40,583 bases of DNA from Thermotogaceae bacterium (GTDB lineage: Bacteria; Thermotogota; Thermotogae; Thermotogales; Thermotogaceae), in the NCBI GenBank assembly GCA_026993805.1, contig JALWSA010000056.1, positions 1 through 40,583 of the forward strand. The letters are read 5' to 3'. Below are positions 35,444 through 40,583 of this stretch, piece by piece. Numbering within the stretch: the stretch's first letter is position 1; each line of letters opens with the position of its first letter. A program made the position numbers and the translations under genes. The notes beneath the pieces were generated by a model. The model ran no database searches, had not been told where the DNA came from, and saw nothing but the letters and a program-made list of their open reading frames with translations.

Positions 35444-37146
35444 TCGGGATCTTAATAGCTGCATTTTTGGCTCTTCCAATATTCCTGAAAAACGGATTCA
35501 TACTAACCGTTCTTTCTTTGCTTTTCATCAACTCCATAGCTTCTCTTGGCCTCAACATCGTAACGGGATGGGCTGGTCAGATTTCCATAGGTCACGCGGC
35601 GTTCATGAGCATTGGAGCTTATACGAGCGCGCTTCTCAGCAGCGCGGCAAACCTTCCCCTCTATATATCAATACCGATTGCCGCTGCCACATCGGGAATC
35701 GTCGGATTTCTAATAGGATTCCCATCTCTGAGACTATCGGGCTTTTACCTCGCGATAATGACCATGGGTTTCGGCGTCGCGATTGAACAGCTATTCGGCT
35801 GGATGGAAATAACGGGCGGTCACATTGGTTTAAAAGTGACCAAAGGCTTGGGAGATTTGGGCGCGTATTACCTAACATTCATAACATTGGTGGTTATATA
35901 CGTCTCCTTCAGCTTCATCCTGAACGGAAGAACTGGAAGAGCATTCAAAGCACTGAGGGAAAACGAGGTCGTGGCCAGCTCCTTCGGAATAAACGTTACA
36001 TCCTACAAGATCCTATCCTTTGTTTTGAGCGCTGTTCTTGGAGGCGTAGCCGGAGCACTCTATGCACACACGGTGGGGTACATAGCTCCTTCGGACTTCG
36101 GCCTTGGGAAATCTCTGGAACTCCTTGCAATGATAGTCATAGGCGGGCTTGGAAGCATTGGAGGCTGCATAGCTGGAGCTGCGATATACACGGCGCTTCC
36201 TTTCTTCTTCAGCAGAAGTGCCATATCACTGTCCATAGTCTTCGGTTTTCTGCTTCTCGCAACCGTACTGCTATTTCCAAGGGGAATCTTCTATTATTTG
36301 AATCTGCTCTACCTCAAATACTTCGAGCTTCCAATAATATGGATAATGAGAAAAGCTTCCAAAGCCGAAGGAAGGTTTGTAAAAACGCCCGATGGAATGA
36401 TCCATTTCGTAGAAAAACCTGGAAAGGAGCCGACGGTTGTTCTGCTGCACGGAAACTGGGGAAGCTGGAAATGGTTCAAACCACTCTTGCAGAACTGGAA
36501 CCTTGATAACAGGGTAGTTGCACTCGATCTTCCGGGATTCGGTCACTCGTCCAAACCGACTCGAGAAGTCACATTGGACAACTACGCAGAGTATCTGATG
36601 AACTTTCTCAAAGCCCTCGGAATAATCAAACCCGTGATCGTTGCCCACTCCATGGGAAGTTCCATAGCGCTGAAAATGGTGCACAAACATCCAGAATCTG
36701 CCTCGGCTCTAATCTTCCTTTCCCCATCGCCTATAGACGGTTATAAAACCCCGGAAGAGATTTTCCCGCTCCTGTCACTCTATCCCTCAAGCGTGACTTT
36801 AATAAAGAAACTCGTCTATCCCGTTATCCCCGATAGAAAACTGGCAAAAGAGATTGTAAAAGACGTTGCAAATATGGATCGGCGGGGTTTTACAGAAAAC
36901 GCCAGAGCGCTCCTGGAAAACTTAGAAAACATAGCACCGGATATTTCCCTGCCCATCCTAATCATAAGATGCAACAACGATCCCCTTATAACAACCTCGG
37001 AATATGAGAAAACTGCCAGAGCGCTTAGAGCGGAGGAAATCATCTTCGAAGGATGTGGACATAACCCTCAAATCGTAAGGGTGGAAGAGACTCTCAAACA
37101 GATTCGAATTTTCATAGAAAGAAAAGTCATGGAGGTGAAAGCATGA
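35440..37146 (+). CDS. LivM permease fused to an alpha/beta hydrolase
   Basis: The protein has 568 residues in one frame. Residues 1-300 are a LivM permease (LGLNIVTGWAGQISIGHAAF, coupling region FKALRENEVVASSFGIN, IGGLGSIGG). After a short basic linker, residues 315-562 are a full alpha/beta hydrolase: oxyanion HG at 337-338 (VVLLHGNWGSW), nucleophile Ser404 in VAHSMGSS, acid Asp514 in CNNDPLIT and His541 in GCGHNP. The hydrolase triad appears intact. Such a fusion would place an esterase or C-C hydrolase at the transport channel. LivM is normally about 300-350 residues. It overlaps its neighbours by four bases on each side. Confidence 0.93.
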   Translation: MIGILIAAFLALPIFLKNGFILTVLSLLFINSIASLGLNIVTGWAGQISIGHAAFMSIGAYTSALLSSAANLPLYISIPIAAATSGIVGFLIGFPSLRLSGFYLAIMTMGFGVAIEQLFGWMEITGGHIGLKVTKGLGDLGAYYLTFITLVVIYVSFSFILNGRTGRAFKALRENEVVASSFGINVTSYKILSFVLSAVLGGVAGALYAHTVGYIAPSDFGLGKSLELLAMIVIGGLGSIGGCIAGAAIYTALPFFFSRSAISLSIVFGFLLLATVLLFPRGIFYYLNLLYLKYFELPIIWIMRKASKAEGRFVKTPDGMIHFVEKPGKEPTVVLLHGNWGSWKWFKPLLQNWNLDNRVVALDLPGFGHSSKPTREVTLDNYAEYLMNFLKALGIIKPVIVAHSMGSSIALKMVHKHPESASALIFLSPSPIDGYKTPEEIFPLLSLYPSSVTLIKKLVYPVIPDRKLAKEIVKDVANMDRRGFTENARALLENLENIAPDISLPILIIRCNNDPLITTSEYEKTARALRAEEIIFEGCGHNPQIVRVEETLKQIRIFIERKVMEVKA

Positions 37147-38132
37147 AGTATGCGAAGATCGTCGCGACTGGAATATACGTTCCACAAAAGGTCATGACAA
37201 ACGAAGAATTCGAAAGGATAACGCACATGAATATCGAGCCCCATTACTCACAGGTTTTAGGAATAACCCACAGGCACATCTCCTCAGAAGAAGAAACACC
37301 AGCCTATATGGCCGCAGAAGCTGCCAAAAAGGCTCTGGAGAGGGCTGGAATGAAACCAAAGGATATAGATCTTTTGATCTTGGGTACGGATACACCCGAA
37401 GCCATATCCCCACCAACGGCGACAAAAGTCCAGTACCTTCTGGGTATGCATGAACACAAAACACCCGCTTTCGATGTAAACGCGTCTTGCGCGAACGGTG
37501 CCCTTCTCTTGGACATAGCTTCGCGTTACATATCAATGGGAGATTACCGAAATGTGCTGGTGATCGGAACCTACGCGATGACGAAATTTCTGAGCTGGAA
37601 ATATCCCTGGGAAGCACTCTTCTCCGACGGCGCCGGTGCCGTTATTCTGAGCGCCTCAGAAGAGCCCGGATATTTGGGAGCAACAATGATGACCGATGGA
37701 TCCTGGTGGTACAACTGGGGAATATACATGGGTGCTGGAAAAGCCGATCTAAAAGCTATAGAAAATGGCCTGCATAAACTCGACTTCAGAGCGCCATATC
37801 CCGCAGAAGTGAACGAAGAAGGTTGGCCTGCTTTGGTAAACAAGCTCTTGAAGAAGATTGGCAGGAAATTAGAAGACGTAGGTCTCATACTTTTCACGCA
37901 GGTGAGGAAAAAGAGCATCGTGAAAGTCATGGAAAAACTGGGCCTTCCCATGGAAAAGACTCACACCGTTATGGAAAAATACGGCTATACGGGATCGGCA
38001 TGTGTGTATATGGCCCTTCACGATGCCATTGAAGAGGAAAAAACGAAGGATCTTGAGGCAAAACTGGTGATCTTCATAACCTCTGGCGTGGGATACCAGC
38101 AGATTGCCACAGCTTTCATTTGGAGGGAATAA
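37143..38132 (+). CDS. KAS III-like (FabH-fold) enzyme with altered active site
   Basis: This 329-residue thiolase-fold protein resembles beta-ketoacyl-ACP synthase III, with the nucleophile Cys116 in VNASCANGA and the domain marks FSDGAGAVIL and SGVGYQ. The two other FabH catalytic residues are replaced. The PHQAN motif reads FTQVR (Thr252 for His), and GNTSAAS reads GYTGSAC (Tyr282 for Asn). It may therefore transfer acyl groups without decarboxylative condensation, as some KAS III relatives do. It is the last gene of the operon, immediately before a strong terminator. Confidence 0.85.
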   Translation: MKYAKIVATGIYVPQKVMTNEEFERITHMNIEPHYSQVLGITHRHISSEEETPAYMAAEAAKKALERAGMKPKDIDLLILGTDTPEAISPPTATKVQYLLGMHEHKTPAFDVNASCANGALLLDIASRYISMGDYRNVLVIGTYAMTKFLSWKYPWEALFSDGAGAVILSASEEPGYLGATMMTDGSWWYNWGIYMGAGKADLKAIENGLHKLDFRAPYPAEVNEEGWPALVNKLLKKIGRKLEDVGLILFTQVRKKSIVKVMEKLGLPMEKTHTVMEKYGYTGSACVYMALHDAIEEEKTKDLEAKLVIFITSGVGYQQIATAFIWRE

Positions 38133-38137
38133 AAAAC

Positions 38138-38163
38138 AAAAAGGCCCCGAGCGGGGCCTTTTT
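38138..38163. terminator. Bidirectional hairpin terminator
   Basis: AAAAAGGCCCC and GGGGCCTTTTT form an 11-bp stem with loop GAGC, five bases after the KAS III stop. It ends the nine-gene operon on the plus strand and the tRNA-Val transcript on the minus strand; its last base is the end of the tRNA CCA. Confidence 0.88.
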
Positions 38164-38238
38164 GGTGGGCGCGGCAGGACTTGAACCTGCGACCTCTTCC
38201 TCGTCAAGGAAGCGCTCTCCCAGCTGAGCTACGCGCCC
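38163..38238 (-). tRNA. tRNA-Val (GAC)
   Basis: A cloverleaf of 76 bases with encoded CCA: acceptor GGGCGCG/CGCGCCC, D arm GCTC/GAGC, anticodon stem CTTCC/GGAAG around loop TTGACGA (anticodon GAC, reading GUC/GUU), T arm GCAGG TTCAAGT CCTGC, discriminator A. Confidence 0.95.
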
Positions 38239-38255
38239 ATACGATCGCGATGGTT

Positions 38256-38285
38256 ATTTTACTATCCAATTCCACACGAAGTCAA
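38256..38285 (-). promoter_or_regulatory. Promoter for tRNA-Val
   Basis: On the minus strand TTGACT and TAAAAT are separated by 18 bases, 18 bases ahead of the tRNA 5' end. The -35 box overlaps the stop codon of the DUF5317 gene, so the tRNA can be expressed apart from that operon. Confidence 0.6.
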
Positions 38286-38776
38286 GAAGCCCCTTGAATT
38301 TCTTCTCTCCCCTTTGCCAAGAAAAGCAAAAAGATTCCTATGTAGACCAATATATCACCTATGCTGATTATGAATCTCCTGCCCCAAGGTAGAATAACCG
38401 GTATCCAATCCCCAAAAATCATTCCCCAGTACTGCCAAGAAGAGGACAGGTGGCGACTCCCAATATGAAGTTCCATCGAGCTGGCAAGACTCTGCAAGAC
38501 AGGCATTCTTCCTCCGTTTATGAGCATTATGAAGGCGTTCATAGCCATTCCACACGCCAAAAACTTGAAGCCTGGAATGTGCCTGTTCACTATGAGAAGA
38601 TATATGAGAATAGCGAAAGAAATCAACATCATCCAAAATCTCGGTCCTGGAATTATCTGCAACACGAATGGGACAGGGAACAAAATGAGAAGTTTGTAAT
38701 TTCTATTCAGCACATCCTTTATTCTCCCAGTTATCAAAGAAATGATGAAAGCTATAACGAATACATCAAGTATCAT
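38282..38776 (-). CDS. DUF5317 membrane protein
   Basis: This 164-residue protein has about five membrane helices and the DUF5317 marks: GMAMNAFIMLINGGRMPV in the middle and a final IISIGDILVYIGIFLL helix. The function is unknown. The start overlaps the end of the HD-GYP gene by 11 bases, so the two are translated from one message. Confidence 0.75.
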   Translation of the reverse strand: MILDVFVIAFIISLITGRIKDVLNRNYKLLILFPVPFVLQIIPGPRFWMMLISFAILIYLLIVNRHIPGFKFLACGMAMNAFIMLINGGRMPVLQSLASSMELHIGSRHLSSSWQYWGMIFGDWIPVILPWGRRFIISIGDILVYIGIFLLFLAKGREEIQGAS

Positions 38777-40037
38777 CCCTTTCCTCCTCCTCGAGAACTT
38801 CTAAGAGGGCTTCGAAAACCTTTGGATCAATCTTTCCAAGCATCTTCTTCATCTCTTCTATGGCTTCTTCTTTGGTCATAGCATCCCTGTATGGGCGCTT
38901 GCTCGTCAACGCATTGTAAATATCCGCAACCGCAATTATCCTCGATTCCAACGGAATTTGATCTCCTTTCAAGCCTTCCGGGTAACCGCTTCCATCCAGC
39001 ATCTCATGATGGTACTTCACCCACAAAGCCTCCTTATTTCGGAACCTTCTCAAACTCTTGAGGATTTCATATCCTTTAACCGGGTGCTTTTTGATCTCTT
39101 CAAACTCTTCATCACTCAATTTCCCGGGTTTTTTAAGAACGGTATCCGATATCCCTATCTTACCTATATCATGAAGGAGTGCAGCGACTTTTATTCTCTC
39201 AATATGCGACTCCCGAAGTCCCAGCTTCCTGGCAATACGTTCAGAAAGGTCTGCCACTTTTCTGCTATGTCCATACGTGTATTCGTCCCTCTCCTCGAGG
39301 CTTTTAACCAAAACCATCATATTCTCTATCTTGCTGTCTTCGTAGAGCTTCCTGTAGTAATTGCCCAAAAGGGCCAATATGAGGAGAGAAAAGGCTATAG
39401 GCAAAATCAAAAGGCCAGAAAAACTGTACATTATCAAAATAACCGCTACAGATGGAAAAATGAAAAGTATACTTGGAAAGAGAAATTGGAGATTCTTTTT
39501 GAGCATCGCGAGCAAAGAAACCTTCCTGTCCAAGCTCAACCCAACTGCTATAAAGAGAGCGTTCAAGACCATATACAGCGAAGGTGCAATCACACCATAT
39601 ACCACGTACCAATTTAGATGACGTGCTATGCTCTTTGAAATCAACGCTGTTATCAACGTCGATAAACCAATCTGAGATATGTTGAACACGTATTTGTAGT
39701 ATCTATGAACTCCTTCTTTGCGTTTAAGACGCCTAACGGAAGAAACCGCTATCGAAAGTATGGCAACGAGGGAAGCCTCAAAGGGGTTCAAAAATATCGT
39801 GGCCAGTATGTTTACAAGCATTCCTCCACTTAGTAAAACGTTATAACTTGTTGTATACGATGTTTGAATCTTAACCGTTTCGAACGTTATACCTGCTACA
39901 ACAAAAACGGTGGAGAGAACTATCCCCTCCACCCCATATCTGAACACCCACATTGATTCCAATGATATTAGAAGAATAAACATAATCAAAATATAGATCT
40001 TAGCTACTTTACTTATCTCTTCTTCCAAATCGAGCAT
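38766..40037 (-). CDS. Membrane HD-GYP protein (probable c-di-GMP phosphodiesterase)
   Basis: The protein has 423 residues. The N-terminal half has about seven membrane helices with no known sensor domain. The C-terminal half is an HD-GYP domain: YTYGHSRKVADLSERIARKL, LLHDIGKIGISDTVLKKPG, VKYHHEMLDGSGYPEGLKG and ADIYNALTSKRPYRDAM. The metal ligands and the GYP signature are intact, so hydrolysis of cyclic di-GMP is likely. A GAGGAG site lies just before the ATG. It stands 52 bases behind the second peptide gene; a TATACT-like -10 in that gap could give it a promoter of its own. Confidence 0.92.
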   Translation of the reverse strand: MLDLEEEISKVAKIYILIMFILLISLESMWVFRYGVEGIVLSTVFVVAGITFETVKIQTSYTTSYNVLLSGGMLVNILATIFLNPFEASLVAILSIAVSSVRRLKRKEGVHRYYKYVFNISQIGLSTLITALISKSIARHLNWYVVYGVIAPSLYMVLNALFIAVGLSLDRKVSLLAMLKKNLQFLFPSILFIFPSVAVILIMYSFSGLLILPIAFSLLILALLGNYYRKLYEDSKIENMMVLVKSLEERDEYTYGHSRKVADLSERIARKLGLRESHIERIKVAALLHDIGKIGISDTVLKKPGKLSDEEFEEIKKHPVKGYEILKSLRRFRNKEALWVKYHHEMLDGSGYPEGLKGDQIPLESRIIAVADIYNALTSKRPYRDAMTKEEAIEEMKKMLGKIDPKVFEALLEVLEEEERDDT

Positions 40038-40089
40038 CGCTCCTCTACTTTTTTTGTTAAAAGGAGTATATCACAAAGACGGCCTCAGA

Positions 40090-40176
40090 TCACCACCACT
40101 CAAGGTTTCCCACCGCGGAAACGACCATGAGTAAAACGCTGCTGACGATTATCGCGAGTCTGAGAAGCTTCTTCAT
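40090..40176 (-). CDS. 28-residue peptide ending in EWW, copy 2
   Basis: A very short gene with ATG 40176 behind a GGGGGGTGAAG site. The product begins MKKLLRLAI, has a hydrophobic core with SSVLLMVV, and ends AVGNLEWW before TGA. It is 16 of 28 residues identical to the peptide encoded just upstream, with the last eight all identical. Silent changes between the copies (GCG/GCT, GTG/GTT, CTT/CTC) support coding. The layout is that of a small secreted or membrane peptide precursor. I do not know the family. Confidence 0.7.
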   Translation of the reverse strand: MKKLLRLAIIVSSVLLMVVSAVGNLEWW

Positions 40177-40227
40177 AACTTCACCCCCCTTTCCCAACAC
40201 ATTTTCAAAGACTCTCAGAAAAGAGGA

Positions 40228-40314
40228 TCACCACCACTCGAGGTTTCCAACAGCGGCAAGAACCGCCAGAAGAGCCCCGCTGAGAACCATGATAACCCTC
40301 CAAAGTTTCCTCAT
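40228..40314 (-). CDS. 28-residue peptide ending in EWW, copy 1
   Basis: ATG 40314 follows AGGGGGG with eight bases between. The product starts MRKLWRVIM, runs through a hydrophobic LSGALLAVLA core and ends AVGNLEWW, then TGA. It has the same length as copy 2, which lies 51 bases downstream. A peptide signal or pheromone precursor, a small membrane peptide or a type I toxin are all conceivable. The conserved, non-hydrophobic tip points to a recognised C-terminal segment. Confidence 0.7.
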   Translation of the reverse strand: MRKLWRVIMVLSGALLAVLAAVGNLEWW

Positions 40315-40359
40315 ACCCTATACCCCCCTTCACTCGATAATTGGTTACACAAAAGCTTG

Positions 40360-40388
40360 AATCTAATCAAAATATATATCCAAAACAA
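40360..40388 (-). promoter_or_regulatory. Candidate promoter of the peptide genes
   Basis: On the minus strand TTGTTT and TAGATT are separated by 17 bases, which would start transcription near 40353, about 40 bases before the first peptide ATG. The boxes are imperfect. Confidence 0.4.
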
Positions 40389-40399
40389 TGTTCAATTGC

Positions 40400-40426
40400 T
40401 GTACAAAATGTTACAATTAGGTTACA
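40400..40426. promoter_or_regulatory. Three phased GTTACA-type boxes
   Basis: TGTACA at 40400, GTTACA at 40410 and GTTACA at 40421 (plus-strand reading) repeat every 10-11 bases, one helical turn. They lie just upstream of the candidate -35 box. Single copies also occur at 40344 (GTTACA) and 40489 (TGTACA). The layout resembles direct-repeat boxes bound by OmpR/PhoP-type response regulators. Binding is inferred. Confidence 0.5.
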
Positions 40427-40441
40427 AAAACATTTAGCCAG

Positions 40442-40455
40442 CACAAACGTTTGTG
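40442..40455. promoter_or_regulatory. 14-bp perfect palindrome CACAAACGTTTGTG
   Basis: CACAAACGTTTGTG is fully self-complementary with a central ACGT, a common form of LacI-type and other dimeric repressor operators. It lies about 90 bases upstream of the candidate start of the peptide transcript. Nothing else in this gap looks like a gene. Confidence 0.5.
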
Positions 40456-40520
40456 ATTCGGTCAGAACATGAAAGAGCAACCACGGGCTGTACAAAAATG
40501 ATAAACTACATTTATGAATT

Positions 40521-40541
40521 AAAAAAAGCCCCTCTCGGGGC
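40521..40541 (-). terminator. Terminator of a gene beyond the right edge
   Basis: On the minus strand GCCCC, loop GAGA, GGGGC is followed by seven T. It ends a transcript coming from the right, so the peptide genes start a new transcription unit. No coding region can be supported from 40542 to the edge. Confidence 0.75.
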
Positions 40542-40583
40542 AGAAAGGCTGGGGGTGGTTTTTTTAACTTCATCGGGTCATGT

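Noticed and set aside
40367-40573. Minus-strand frame of 68 codons near the right edge
   Set aside because: It spans the terminator and the operator-like sequences and has no ribosome site.

Overview
The window looks like a chromosomal segment of a thermophilic, flagellated, diderm bacterium, most likely a member of the Thermotogota. This is an inference from content, with no database search. It rests on Lys/Glu-rich proteins, a preference for AGA/AGG arginine codons, many GTG and TTG starts, very tight gene packing with 4-base overlaps, and a BamA-type outer membrane protein. I cannot name the genus.

Layout. 1-3.1 kb: the 3' end of a GH130-like glycosidase gene, then tsaD and a DASS/SLC13-type transporter on the minus strand. 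3.1-10.5 kb (plus): prfB, bamA, a CheW-like protein, a compact CheA-like kinase, comM and rsmA. 10.4-14.4 kb: an AttH-like lipoprotein (minus), then rluB-type pseudouridine synthase, an orphan family-5 solute-binding protein and a DUF212 membrane protein (plus). 14.4-18.9 kb (minus): a five-gene operon encoding a membrane-anchored PASTA protein, a cation-efflux pump, a soluble GAF/PAS histidine kinase, an HDOD protein and a small outer-membrane-like barrel. 18.9-24.6 kb (plus): flagellar operon flgM-flgN-flgL-fliW-flgK followed by a class II glutamine amidotransferase and a DUF1858 protein. 24.6-28 kb (minus): recJ, ruvX and a tRNA-Arg(CCG) that overlaps the end of ruvX. 28.2-38.2 kb (plus): a nine-gene operon. 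38.2-40.6 kb (minus): two tiny peptide genes, an HD-GYP protein, a DUF5317 protein and tRNA-Val(GAC).

Two regions stand out. The first is the 28.2-38.1 kb operon. It starts with a regulator made of two TetR monomers fused head to tail, then a CoA-transferase, a thiolase and an NAD-type SDR dehydrogenase. A Liv-type ABC importer follows, lacking LivF, whose LivM permease is fused to a complete alpha/beta hydrolase. The last gene is a KAS III-like enzyme that has kept Cys but lost the usual His and Asn. The set fits uptake, hydrolysis and oxidation of a short 3-hydroxy- or 3-keto-acid (or its ester) to acetyl-CoA, which is a hypothesis.

The second is a pair of adjacent 28-codon genes at 40.09-40.31 kb. 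Both encode a basic start, a hydrophobic core and the identical C-terminal eight residues AVGNLEWW. They lie behind a plausible promoter with three helically phased GTTACA-type boxes and a 14-bp palindrome, and directly upstream of a membrane HD-GYP gene. The acidic-Trp-Trp ending resembles the streptococcal WW-type XIP pheromones, which suggests an undescribed peptide signalling module. I know of no proof of homology.
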